Part shown: positions 7,375-16,460 of the stretch, in pieces
How the letters are laid out: each line of letters starts with the position of its first letter
Position numbering within the stretch: the first letter of the stretch is position 1
Translations under genes and position numbers: made by a program
Source: Bacteroidales bacterium
GTDB lineage: Bacteria > Bacteroidota > Bacteroidia > Bacteroidales > Prolixibacteraceae
Direction: 5' to 3'
Assembly (NCBI GenBank): GCA_015654795.1
Contig: JAATGF010000054.1
Span: 1 to 43,182 of the forward strand
DNA length: 43,182 nucleotides
Notes under the pieces: model-generated
Database searches by the model: none
Seen by the model: only the letters and a program-made list of their open reading frames with translations
Told to the model about the DNA's origin: nothing

Positions 7375-9150
7375 TCAATTTTTACTTCGTCGCGTATAAA
7401 TGGTATGCAATAATTCATGCGATTTATGTCCAAGCGGAACGCCAAGGTAGTCATGATACAACAGCAGGATATCCTGATTCTCATGTGATTTACGAACAAT
7501 TTTTCCTTCATCCTCGCGGTAAATGGCTTCAAGTCGTTTTGTTCGTATCGCATCGTTCACTGGTCGCGGTTGTCCGCCACCGCTGATACAGCCACCGGGG
7601 CAACCCATTATTTCAATAAAATGGTAAGGACTTATCCCTTTTTTTATCTCGTCGAGCAGGATCGCCGCCCCTTTTAATCCGCTTGTAACGGCAACCTTTA
7701 CGGTTACTCCATCCAAGAAGCTGTATGCTTCCAATGGATTTTCAATTTTAATATCAGCGGTTTTAATTCTGTCTAATCCTTCAAGCGGTACAATATGAAG
7801 ATTAGCGGCTGGGAATTCCCGTCCTGTGACTAACTCATAAACTGTACGCAAAGCAGCTTCCATCACACCACCTGTCGTTCCAAAAATATCGGCGGCTCCT
7901 GTTGAAAGACCTAACGGACTGTCAAATTCACCGTCGGGTAAATTTCTAAAATCGATTCCAGCATCTTTAATCATGCGTCCCAGTTCCCTTGTCGTAATTA
8001 CGGCATCAACATCGGCCAGGCCATTATTAAACATTTCGGGACGTGTGATTTCGAATTTCTTCGCAGTGCAAGGCATTACCGAGACTACAAATATATTTGC
8101 AGGATCGATATTCATCTTCTCGGCGAAGTAGGTCTTGGTCAAAGCGCCAAGCATCATGTGAGGTGATTTACAGCTCGACAGATGAGACAGTTGGTCGGGA
8201 TACCTGTGTTCCATAAATTTTATCCATCCGGGGCTGCAGCTTGTAATCATCGGCAAGACTGCATCTTTTTCAGGTGCAGTGAAAGCATTTTTCACCCTTT
8301 CAAGAAATTCAGAACCCTCTTCCATAATCGTAAGATCGGCTGCGAAATTGGTGTCAAAAACGTAATTGAAACCCAGTTCGTGCAAAGCTGAGGCCATCTT
8401 ACCTGTTACCAATGTTCCGAGTTCATAGCCAAATACTTCGCCGAGTGCGGCCCGTACGGCGGGCGCGGTCTGAACAATAACCGTTTTTGATTTGTCATAC
8501 AATGCTTCCCAGGTTATTGCAGTCGAATCTTTCTCCTTTAAGGCTCCAACAGGACAAACCAAAACGCACTGCCCGCAATTGGTACAAACCGATTCACCAA
8601 GTAGTTCGTCCTCCGATGGCCCAATAAAGGTGGAGAAACCGCGATGGTGCGGATTCATTAATCCAACTCCCTGTATTTCATTGCATATCGTGACGCATCG
8701 GCGACAAAGAATACATTTTGAACTGTCGCGCACAATCGAAGGACTTGATGTATCTATAATATCTTTTGATTTCGCACCTTCATACCTGAATTCGCTGATT
8801 TGAATCAGATTTCCCAGATCCTGTAATTCGCAGTTTTGATTTCTCCAGCAACTGAGACATTCTTTCGGATGATCTGAAAGCATTAATTCGTAAATCACTT
8901 TTCTGACATTGCGAACCCGTTCAGAATTGGTATGAACGATCATTCCCTCCTTAACCGCTGTGGCACAGGAAGCCATCAGGTTTCTTCCCCCTTCGACTTC
9001 AACCACACAGATACGGCATGAACCAATCTGATGGACGTTTTCCATGTAACAAAAGTGCGGGATTAAAATATTGTGATGTTTGGCGGCTTCAAAAATTGTA
9101 GTCCCTTCTTCGACCTGAATCGCTTTATTATTGATGGTAAGATTTATCAT
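7375..9150 (-). CDS. hndD: [FeFe] hydrogenase catalytic subunit (HndD/HydA type)
   Basis: A 591-residue M3-type [FeFe] hydrogenase, the H2-forming or H2-oxidising subunit of a soluble multi-subunit enzyme. From the N terminus: a [2Fe-2S] domain (Cys34, Cys45, Cys48, Cys62), a His-Cys3 [4Fe-4S] site (DHPKECLSC...NC), two [4Fe-4S] motifs (CILCRRCVTIC and CTNCGQCVLVC), then the three H-cluster signatures TSCSPGW, MPCTAKKFE and MGCPGGCISGGGQP, all intact. A start 15 codons upstream (9195) would overlap the previous gene; the ATG at 9150 begins MINLTINNK, which fits the family. It is the last gene of the operon. The hydG/hydE/hydF maturases are not in the window. Confidence 0.95.
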   Translation of the reverse strand: MINLTINNKAIQVEEGTTIFEAAKHHNILIPHFCYMENVHQIGSCRICVVEVEGGRNLMASCATAVKEGMIVHTNSERVRNVRKVIYELMLSDHPKECLSCWRNQNCELQDLGNLIQISEFRYEGAKSKDIIDTSSPSIVRDSSKCILCRRCVTICNEIQGVGLMNPHHRGFSTFIGPSEDELLGESVCTNCGQCVLVCPVGALKEKDSTAITWEALYDKSKTVIVQTAPAVRAALGEVFGYELGTLVTGKMASALHELGFNYVFDTNFAADLTIMEEGSEFLERVKNAFTAPEKDAVLPMITSCSPGWIKFMEHRYPDQLSHLSSCKSPHMMLGALTKTYFAEKMNIDPANIFVVSVMPCTAKKFEITRPEMFNNGLADVDAVITTRELGRMIKDAGIDFRNLPDGEFDSPLGLSTGAADIFGTTGGVMEAALRTVYELVTGREFPAANLHIVPLEGLDRIKTADIKIENPLEAYSFLDGVTVKVAVTSGLKGAAILLDEIKKGISPYHFIEIMGCPGGCISGGGQPRPVNDAIRTKRLEAIYREDEGKIVRKSHENQDILLLYHDYLGVPLGHKSHELLHTIYTRRSKN

Positions 9151-9170
9151 AGCAATTGGATTTTCGATAT

Positions 9171-12100
9171 TTAACGCCTTGAACATTGTAAACATCTCAT
9201 CGCTTCGGCGATAGCATTTATTTTATGAAAACCTTGCGGAACCTCGTCAAAATTCCCTTTTCGCTGTTCCAGATCGAGGTAATGCATTGGAAAACGCTCA
9301 TGTTCGACAGCGTTTCCCTCTTCAGCGCCTTTTGATGGAAGCTCGATAGGCTCGCCAATATTTAATTTGCCTTTCCCTCCGAGGTATTTGTCAATCGATT
9401 TAGCGGCATTCTTTCCGTCAGCAATAGCTGTGATTACAACATCCGAGCCACGGGCAACATCGCCACCGGCAAAAACTCCGGGTTGCGTAGTCATTTGAGT
9501 ATCCGGATCAACAATAAATGTTCCCCAATCAGTAATGCCGACTTCAGCCTTCGAGATAAAAGGAAAATCGGAATACTGACTTACTGCGGGAATTGCCAGA
9601 TCAATCTCAATCATATAATTTGATCCCGGAACGATAACAGGTTCGCGCCGTCCATCTTTTCCAAACTTGCCAGGCTTCATTTTCACACATTCTATGCGTG
9701 AAACTGTTTTAGTGCCGATGAAGCGGACAGGCGCCACAAGCTCATGTAAAACAACGCCTTCGTCGAGCGCATCCTGAATTTCACGCTTGTCCGCCGGCAT
9801 TTCTTCTCTTGTCCGCCGGTAAAGAATATGAACCTTTTGAGCGCCAAGGCGAAGAGCCGAACGCGCTGCGTCAATTGCCGTGCTACCTCCGCCGATCACA
9901 GCTACAATCCCTTTTGCCGACACATTTTTTTTCAGATTAATATCCCGAAGGAAGTCAAGTCCATGATATACGCCAGCCTTCTCTTCGCCTTCGATTCCGA
10001 TTTTACGCGAAAGCTGTGTTCCCGTTGCAATATAAACGGCATTGTATTTTGATTTTAACTCATTGAATGAAATGTCTTTTCCAATTTTTGAATTATAAAT
10101 AATGTTTATCCCGGCTTGTGTAATCGAGTTAATTTCTTTGTTCAGAGCCTCTTTCGATAACCGGTATTCCGGTATTCCGTAAGCCAGAATTCCTCCGGCA
10201 ACACTTTTCTCTTCATAGATATCAACAGAGTATCCCAACCTTGCGAGGTAGTATCCGCAAGTCAAACCTGATGGTCCTGCTCCGATTATTCCAATTGACT
10301 TTCCGTTTTTCTGGAAAATAAGACTCATAAATGGTTCTCCGGAATTAAGCACATAATCAGCCGCATAGCGCTTCAGGTCTGCAATTGCAATTGGTTCGTC
10401 AATCTGTGCACGGCGACATTTGCTTTCGCACGGATGTGTGCAAACCCTGCCACAGATGGATGGAAAAGGATTTTCCTGACGGATCAGGTTATAGGCATCG
10501 CGCACCCTTCCTGCTGCAATAAGCGCAATATACCCGGGAACATTAACACCTGCAGGACAGGCGTTCTGGCACGGAGACAGGAAAAGATCACTGCAAACTC
10601 CGGCCCGACAATATTTATGCCTGATGTGCTCCTCATATTCGTGCCTGAAGTATTTGATTGTGCTGAGAACAGGATTAGGAGCTGTCTGTCCTAAACCACA
10701 AATAGCCGATTCCTTGATTGAATTACCCAATTCCACAAGCAATTCCACATCACCCTCTTTCCCTTCACCGCGTGTTATTCGTTCAAGAATTTCGAGCATT
10801 CGTTTTGTACCAATGCGGCAGGGGATGCATTTCCCGCAAGATTCATCCTGCACAAAATCCATGAAAAAACGAGCCATATCGACCATACACGTATCCTCGT
10901 CGGCACAGATCAGACCACCCGATCCCATGATGGCTCCATGTTGAACCAATGAGTCGTAATCAATTGGTATATTGAGATGATTTGGGGTGAGACAACCTCC
11001 TGATGGTCCTCCGGTTTGTGCAACTTTGAATGTTTTCCCTTTTGGAATTCCGCCGCCAACTTCATAAATGATTTCACCCAAGGTTATTCCCATGGGTACT
11101 TCAATCAACCCCTTGTGAACGATATCCCCTGCAAGGGCAAACACTTTTGTGCCAGAGCTCTTCTCCGTTCCGATAGATGAATACCATGCGCCACCTTTCA
11201 GAATAATGGAGGCGATATTGCCGAATGTTTCGACATTATTGATTACGGTTGGTTTGCCGAATAAACCGCTTTGCACCGGGAAAGGTGGTTTCTGCCGGGG
11301 TTCGCCCCTTTTCCCTTCCACCGAATCCATTAAAGCCGTTTCTTCGCCGCAAACAAATGCGCCTGCTCCAATCCTGATTGTAATATCAAAACTAAAGTCA
11401 CTGCCAAGAATATTATTCCCCAGAAGTCCGTTTTCCTGTGCAGCCTTAATCGCCATTGTCAGTCTTTCGACGGCAATCGGATATTCGGCCCTGATGTATA
11501 CAATCCCTTTGGAGGCGCCGATCGCGTAACCACCAATCAACATTCCCTCAATAACGGAGTGTGCATCGCCTTCGAGCAGACTTCGATCCATAAATGCGCC
11601 GGGATCGCCTTCATCTGCATTACAAATAATATATTTCTGATCGTTTTTCGCGGCGTTCGCCATTGCCCATTTAAAGCCAGTCGGGAAACCACCGCCACCG
11701 CGGCCACGCAATCCCGACTTCTTTATTTCGTCAATCACTTCAAGGGCGGTCATCGAACTAAGAACTTTCGCTAATGCAAAGTAACCGTCATGGGCAATGT
11801 ATTCATTAATTAATGCATAGTCAATGATTCCGCAATTCTGAAGGACGATCTTTTTCTGATGTTTGAAAAATGGGATGTTATTCAGATCGGGAATAAACTC
11901 GCCGGTGTCGTGATCCTTGAAGCAAAATTTCTCTGCAATTCTTGCTTTTTTAATATGCTGATTAACAATCGTTGCGGCGCTTGCAGGATTAAGATTGCAA
12001 TACAAAGTGTTTCCGGGATTGATAATCAAGGTTGGCCCCAGCGTACAGGCTCCCATACATCCGGTTAATTTTATTTTGACTTTCGACTGAAGGTTTTCCT

Positions 12101-12257
12101 TTTCAAGCGCCTGCACGAATGCCTCTTTAAAATCTTTACAATCAGATGAGATGCAGCCGGCAGCGTAACAAATATGAGCTGTGTACTCAAATTCCTTCTC
12201 CTGATTCAGAAAATTATTTCTGATCGCTTCAAGATCGTTTAGGTTATTTATTCTCAT
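9171..12257 (-). CDS. hndC: NuoF/HydB-like subunit fused to GltD/NfnB-like flavoprotein
   Basis: A 1028-residue, two-part flavoprotein. Residues 1-105 form a thioredoxin-like [2Fe-2S] domain (Cys30, Cys35, Cys67, Cys71). Residues about 140-545 are NuoF: NADEGDPGAFMDRSLLEGD and GAGAFVCGEETALMDSVEG for FMN and NADH, and a [4Fe-4S] site (Cys474, Cys477, Cys480, Cys520). From about 560 the protein becomes GltD/NfnB-like: cluster cysteines 563-614 (CQNACPAG, CGRVCTHPCESKC), FAD site GAGPSG (659-664), second dinucleotide site GGGSTA (789-794) followed by YRRTREEMP, the usual NADPH-phosphate region, and GGDVARG near 940. Ordinary HydB/HndC proteins lack this second half. The protein may thus exchange electrons with both NAD(H) and NADP(H). 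Confidence 0.92.
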   Translation of the reverse strand: MRINNLNDLEAIRNNFLNQEKEFEYTAHICYAAGCISSDCKDFKEAFVQALEKENLQSKVKIKLTGCMGACTLGPTLIINPGNTLYCNLNPASAATIVNQHIKKARIAEKFCFKDHDTGEFIPDLNNIPFFKHQKKIVLQNCGIIDYALINEYIAHDGYFALAKVLSSMTALEVIDEIKKSGLRGRGGGGFPTGFKWAMANAAKNDQKYIICNADEGDPGAFMDRSLLEGDAHSVIEGMLIGGYAIGASKGIVYIRAEYPIAVERLTMAIKAAQENGLLGNNILGSDFSFDITIRIGAGAFVCGEETALMDSVEGKRGEPRQKPPFPVQSGLFGKPTVINNVETFGNIASIILKGGAWYSSIGTEKSSGTKVFALAGDIVHKGLIEVPMGITLGEIIYEVGGGIPKGKTFKVAQTGGPSGGCLTPNHLNIPIDYDSLVQHGAIMGSGGLICADEDTCMVDMARFFMDFVQDESCGKCIPCRIGTKRMLEILERITRGEGKEGDVELLVELGNSIKESAICGLGQTAPNPVLSTIKYFRHEYEEHIRHKYCRAGVCSDLFLSPCQNACPAGVNVPGYIALIAAGRVRDAYNLIRQENPFPSICGRVCTHPCESKCRRAQIDEPIAIADLKRYAADYVLNSGEPFMSLIFQKNGKSIGIIGAGPSGLTCGYYLARLGYSVDIYEEKSVAGGILAYGIPEYRLSKEALNKEINSITQAGINIIYNSKIGKDISFNELKSKYNAVYIATGTQLSRKIGIEGEEKAGVYHGLDFLRDINLKKNVSAKGIVAVIGGGSTAIDAARSALRLGAQKVHILYRRTREEMPADKREIQDALDEGVVLHELVAPVRFIGTKTVSRIECVKMKPGKFGKDGRREPVIVPGSNYMIEIDLAIPAVSQYSDFPFISKAEVGITDWGTFIVDPDTQMTTQPGVFAGGDVARGSDVVITAIADGKNAAKSIDKYLGGKGKLNIGEPIELPSKGAEEGNAVEHERFPMHYLDLEQRKGNFDEVPQGFHKINAIAEAMRCLQCSRR

Positions 12258-12328
12258 GGCTTAAAGAATGATTGTATGATATCACCGATGATTAAATCGG
12301 ACGTAATTAGATAGGAAAGGGATTTCCT

Positions 12329-12829
12329 CTATTTCAACATACCAAGAATCCGCTGAATTTTATTGGGATTCACCTGTTTGTAGACTTTATTGTTAATCGT
12401 CATAGCTGGTGCTAATCCGCATGCCCCGATGCAACGCATGACCGACAGCGAAAAAACTTTATCATCGGTAGTTGCACCAACGTCGATGCCCAGCACCGAT
12501 TTTAGTTTGTTCAAAACCTCCTTGCCTCCACGCACATAGCAGGCAGTTCCCAAACAAATTGAAACCGAGTATTTGCCCTTGGGTTGTGTGGAAAAAAATG
12601 AATAAAAGGTCAAGACGCTGTTGACTTTCGACACGGACAAATCCATCTGATCAGCAATAAAATGCTGTACTTCAGCTGGTACATAGCCAAATATGGCCTG
12701 CGCCATGTGCAAAACCTGTATCAGGTTGCTCTCTTTCTTTTCATAATCGATAATGACATCTTTAAGCAGGACGTATTTCTCCGCCTCCGTCATCGTCTGA
12801 ACTTTGCAAACTTCATCTTTTGTAATCAT
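12329..12829 (-). CDS. hndA: NuoE/HndA-like [2Fe-2S] hydrogenase subunit
   Basis: A 166-residue homologue of the 24 kDa subunit of complex I. A helical N-terminal half is followed by a thioredoxin-like [2Fe-2S] domain with CLGTAC (C-x4-C) and CIGACG (C-x3-C). In HydABC/HndABCD enzymes it binds the NuoF-like subunit and relays electrons. It is the first gene of the operon and has a clear ribosome site, AAGGAGG, seven bases before the ATG (12837-12843 on the plus strand), which is strong for this group. The next gene starts 71 bases downstream. Confidence 0.93.
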   Translation of the reverse strand: MITKDEVCKVQTMTEAEKYVLLKDVIIDYEKKESNLIQVLHMAQAIFGYVPAEVQHFIADQMDLSVSKVNSVLTFYSFFSTQPKGKYSVSICLGTACYVRGGKEVLNKLKSVLGIDVGATTDDKVFSLSVMRCIGACGLAPAMTINNKVYKQVNPNKIQRILGMLK

Positions 12830-12925
12830 TTTCCGTCCTCCTTAAAATTAAGTTGTCAGAATATATTGATGAGATCTATTGTCTGCTGTAATGTTTATGA
12901 TTCTAAGTTAGTTTGATAATGTCTC

Positions 12926-12958
12926 CAAATTTAAAAAATATTTTTCAATAAAAATCTG
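12926..12958 (-). promoter_or_regulatory. Promoter of the hydrogenase operon
   Basis: On the minus strand TAAATTTG (12926-12933) matches TAnnTTTG exactly. A TTG at 12956-12958 lies 22 bases upstream, a suitable -33 element. Transcription would start near 12920, leaving a ~90-base leader before hndA. Confidence 0.5.
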
Positions 12959-13032
12959 ATATTTGTTTGTTATATCGATTAATTTTAGCAAACCAAAATA
13001 TCTGCTAATTCAACAACTTCAATCGAAGTATT

Positions 13033-15441
13033 ATGATCTCAAGATTTCTCGCTTTTAGCATATTGCTTTTTAGTTTGTGTATCTCAAATGCAATTTCTCA
13101 GCCCGCCGATAGTATAAAGATTAACCCTGAATTGCTTAATAATCATTGGAAAGCATCCTGGATCACACATCCTTCGGAGTCAGTTCTCGATTACGGTGTA
13201 TTTCATTTCAGGAAGAGCTTTGATTTAAAATCAATCCCATCATCGTTTATCATTCATATTTCGGCTGATAATCGTTACCGTCTGTTTGTGAACGGAAAAG
13301 CAGTGAGTTTTGGACCATCAAGAGGAGATCTCGCTCATTGGTTTTACGAAACTATTAATATTGCACCTTACCTAAAGTCTGGAAATAATTTACTTGCCGC
13401 TGAGGTCTGGAATTTTGGTGAATCAAAACCCTGGGCACAATTCTCGATAAAAACGGCATTAATTGTTCAGGGAAATTCGCCGGCTGAAGAGATTATTAAT
13501 ACCAATTCTTCATGGAAAGTAATTAAAAACGGTGCCTATTCCTCCGCTTCTGCAAGTGCTAAAGAGACTGCCGGTCAGTTTGTTGTCGTAGGTCCGTGCG
13601 ATCGTGTTGAGGGAGTCAAATATCCGTGGGGATGGGAAACGTTGGGGTTTGATGCCGCGAACTGGAAATCTGCGAAAACGATAGACGTTGGCCATCCGCG
13701 CGGGGTTGGAACTGATATTAACTGGGTATTGACACCGCGCCGGATTCCAATGATGGAGCAGACGTGGCAGCGTTTATCAACCGTGCGCAGGACAACCGGA
13801 GGAGCTGTTCCTGAGGGATTTATTCATGGTAAAGAAAAATGGGTGATTCCGGCAAATACCAAAATGACTGTTTTGTTTGACCAGGGAAACCTTACAACAG
13901 GATATCCTGAATTGCTGACATCAAACGGGAACGGAAGTCAGGTAAAAATGACCTATTCCGAATCGTTGTTCGATGCAAACGGGCAAAAAGGGAACCGTAA
14001 TGAAATAGAAGGGAAAACGATAGTGGGTTATTCCGACTTTTTTCTTCCTGACGGAGGAGATAACCGATTGTTCCGACCATTGTGGTTTCGCACGTGGCGT
14101 TACCTTCAATTCGAGATTGAGACGAAGGACAAGCCTTTGACAATTAATGATTTTAAAAGCGAATTTACAGCTTATCCATTACAGGAAAAGGCTGTTTTTG
14201 AATCGGATAACGAAAACCTCAAGAAAATCTGGAACGTGGGGTGGCGCACAGCCCGGTTATGTGCTAACGAAACTTATTACGATTGTCCTTATTACGAACA
14301 GCTTCAATATGTAGGCGATACAAGGATTCAATCATTTATATCGCTCTACGTGGCGGGTGACGATCGTCTTATCCGGAATGCGCTTTCAGATTACAAGGAA
14401 TCAATTATTTATGAGGGATTGACCCAAAGTCGTTATCCTTCGGCAAATACACAGATTATTCCTCCATTCTCACTTTACTGGGTAGATATGGTACATGATT
14501 ACTGGACACTTCGCGACGATCCTCAGTTTGTGAAAGGATTTATGGGCGGAATTGATCAGGTTTTAGGTTGGTTTAATGCACGAATCGATCCAAAGACAGG
14601 TATGCTTGGGAAAGTGGAATACTGGAATTTTGTGGACTGGGCAATTGAATGGCCGTGGATTTCAGAAAGCAGGGTAGGCGGAGTTCCTGATGGCGGGAGT
14701 GTCGATGGCAATTCGTCCATTCTTACAATGCAGTTTGCCTATGCAGTGCAACGGGCTGCTGAACTAAACGAATATTTTGGAAATACTTATGAGGCAGCGA
14801 AATATAAGCAATTAGCCCAAAATCTCACTGAGGCTGTTTATAAAAATTGCTGGAATGAGCAAAGAGGATACCTTGCTGATACTCCTGCAAAAAAAAGTTA
14901 CAGTATGCATGCCCAGATTTTTGGTGTATTGACCAATACTATTCCGGAAATCAGTCAAAAAGCGCTTGTTACGAAATTTATTGATGACAAGACACTTATC
15001 CAGCCAACCATGTATTTCAGGTTTTACCTTACACAGGCGTTGAAGAAAACAGGATTGGCCGATCGTTATCTGCAAACGCTTGGTCTATGGGAGACTATGT
15101 TGCAAAACGGACTGACCACATTTGCCGAAAATCCCGATCCATCCCGTTCCGATTGTCATGCATGGAGTGCAAGTCCGAATTACGATTTTCTGGCTACTGT
15201 TGCAGGGATCAGGCCTGCTACTCCCGGTTTTCGGTCCGTACAAATGGAACCGGCTTTAGGTTCGCTGAAATTTATTAAAGGACAGATGCCGCATCCTTTG
15301 GGACTAATACGTTTCGATTTAAAAAAATCAGGCAGCGATGGCATAGAAGGTTTTGTTGAATTGCCTGATCAGCTGGCAGGTACGTTTGTCTGGAAAGGAA
15401 AATCGGTAACTTTGAAGGGGAAAGCTGCCATTAAATTTTGA
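13033..15441 (+). CDS. Secreted GH78-like alpha-L-rhamnosidase
   Basis: An 802-residue exported glycoside hydrolase. A signal peptide (about 1-22, ending NAISQ) has no lipobox, so the protein is probably periplasmic. The N-terminal half is beta-rich (NRYRLFVNGKAVSFGPSRGD is the typical sugar-binding jelly-roll segment of GH78 proteins). The (alpha/alpha)6 barrel begins near residue 395; DCPYYEQLQYVGDTR (417-431) occupies the place of the GH78 motif DCPQRDERxGWxGD, keeping one Glu (Glu422) as possible acid. The C-terminal DCHAWSASPNYDFLATVAGI and PHPLG are typical GH78 features. It starts about 200 bases from the divergent hydrogenase operon. The exact linkage cut is uncertain. Confidence 0.82.
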   Translation: MISRFLAFSILLFSLCISNAISQPADSIKINPELLNNHWKASWITHPSESVLDYGVFHFRKSFDLKSIPSSFIIHISADNRYRLFVNGKAVSFGPSRGDLAHWFYETINIAPYLKSGNNLLAAEVWNFGESKPWAQFSIKTALIVQGNSPAEEIINTNSSWKVIKNGAYSSASASAKETAGQFVVVGPCDRVEGVKYPWGWETLGFDAANWKSAKTIDVGHPRGVGTDINWVLTPRRIPMMEQTWQRLSTVRRTTGGAVPEGFIHGKEKWVIPANTKMTVLFDQGNLTTGYPELLTSNGNGSQVKMTYSESLFDANGQKGNRNEIEGKTIVGYSDFFLPDGGDNRLFRPLWFRTWRYLQFEIETKDKPLTINDFKSEFTAYPLQEKAVFESDNENLKKIWNVGWRTARLCANETYYDCPYYEQLQYVGDTRIQSFISLYVAGDDRLIRNALSDYKESIIYEGLTQSRYPSANTQIIPPFSLYWVDMVHDYWTLRDDPQFVKGFMGGIDQVLGWFNARIDPKTGMLGKVEYWNFVDWAIEWPWISESRVGGVPDGGSVDGNSSILTMQFAYAVQRAAELNEYFGNTYEAAKYKQLAQNLTEAVYKNCWNEQRGYLADTPAKKSYSMHAQIFGVLTNTIPEISQKALVTKFIDDKTLIQPTMYFRFYLTQALKKTGLADRYLQTLGLWETMLQNGLTTFAENPDPSRSDCHAWSASPNYDFLATVAGIRPATPGFRSVQMEPALGSLKFIKGQMPHPLGLIRFDLKKSGSDGIEGFVELPDQLAGTFVWKGKSVTLKGKAAIKF

Positions 15442-15572
15442 TTTTTCACGATTCAAACAAAAACAGGACAATTGTGTTTGAATAAAATAGATGTCCAAAA
15501 GCATGCCTATATTTCAAAAAAGTGGTTTATGTGCTCTTCAGGTATATATAAATATAGACGAGTTTTAACTTC

Positions 15573-16181
15573 ATGACCATCGCTTGCAAAATTAATAAGC
15601 AAATGTTCGATCAGTTTAGAAATAAATTTCCGCTTGATGATGACAAATGGACAGACTATACCAATTGCTTTAACCGCATGGAAGTTCCTGCCAAAACCAT
15701 TCTCATACAGGAAGGTGATATCCCGAAGAAAGCATTTTTAATTGAAAAAGGATGTGTTCGTGCCTGGTTTAACAACGCCGGGAAAGACGTCACATTTCAG
15801 TTTTTCTTTGAAAACAATACTGTTGCTTCTATTGAAAGTTTTAGAAAGAAACACCCAAGCACTGTTACAGTCGAAACTATTGAGCCAAGTGTGTTATGGT
15901 TTATCAGGAAAGAAGATATTGATAGAATTATTGCTGAAATAAGTGAAATTCCTGCGTTAAGAGATAAGTTTACCGATGCCATATTTGAACGCACATTTGT
16001 TTACATGAAACATCACTTTTCTTTTATAAAGGATACTCCGCAACAGCGATACCTCAATCTGATAAAAGAGATGCCACAGATTATACAACGCGTACCTCAG
16101 CATTACATCGCTTCCTATTTGGGAATCAGCACGGTTCATCTCAGCCGTATAAAAAGTCAGTTAGCCAGAGGAAAAAGCTAA
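15573..16181 (+). CDS. Crp/Fnr-family transcription regulator
   Basis: A 202-residue regulator with a cyclic-nucleotide-binding-like domain (about 20-125; ILIQEGDIPKKAFLIEKGCV) and a C-terminal helix-turn-helix (about 158-195; HYIASYLGISTVHLSRIKSQL). No iron-sulfur Cys cluster is present, so it is not a classical Fnr; the usual cAMP phosphate-binding motif is also missing, which is common for this Bacteroidota subgroup. A palindrome GATAACAAATGTTATC begins nine bases after its stop, in front of the quinone-reductase-like gene, and is a likely target. Confidence 0.9.
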   Translation: MTIACKINKQMFDQFRNKFPLDDDKWTDYTNCFNRMEVPAKTILIQEGDIPKKAFLIEKGCVRAWFNNAGKDVTFQFFFENNTVASIESFRKKHPSTVTVETIEPSVLWFIRKEDIDRIIAEISEIPALRDKFTDAIFERTFVYMKHHFSFIKDTPQQRYLNLIKEMPQIIQRVPQHYIASYLGISTVHLSRIKSQLARGKS

Positions 16182-16190
16182 CATGCATTT

Positions 16191-16236
16191 GATAACAAAT
16201 GTTATCGTCTCACTGTATTACACCAGCATACCTTTG
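16191..16236 (+). promoter_or_regulatory. Crp/Fnr-type operator and downstream -7 box
   Basis: The palindrome GATAAC-AAAT-GTTATC (16191-16206) has the TAAC-N4-GTTA form of Crp/Fnr-superfamily sites. TACCTTTG (16229-16236) matches TAnnTTTG. If transcription starts about seven bases later, the operator centre is near -44, close to the class II activator position. It should drive the dehydrogenase gene at 16461, with a ~220-base leader (16240-16460) in which I see only short unconvincing frames. Confidence 0.55.
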
Positions 16237-16460
16237 TCAAATAAAAGCAACAGGTAAAATAACGACTACAAAAAGATGGATAACAGGTGCATTATACGCA
16301 GGATGCTTAATTTATTTGGTTTTGCAGCCCGAGTGATTTCAAAAAATCTATAATGAAAGGACTGAAGTCTTCGGGATTTAACATGCACTACTTTCATTAC
16401 GAAGATTTTAGTATGCGTTAAGTTGTGTAATAGGCAGTATTATATAAAAAATCAGAAAAA

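Noticed and set aside
9151-9195. Longer N terminus of the [FeFe] hydrogenase
   Set aside because: It would overlap the upstream gene by 25 bases and add 15 residues before the conserved start MINLTINNK of the [2Fe-2S] domain.
16237-16460. Small genes in the oxidoreductase leader
   Set aside because: Frames of 22-25 codons (for example from ATG 16275) show no ribosome site, no family resemblance and overlap in several frames.
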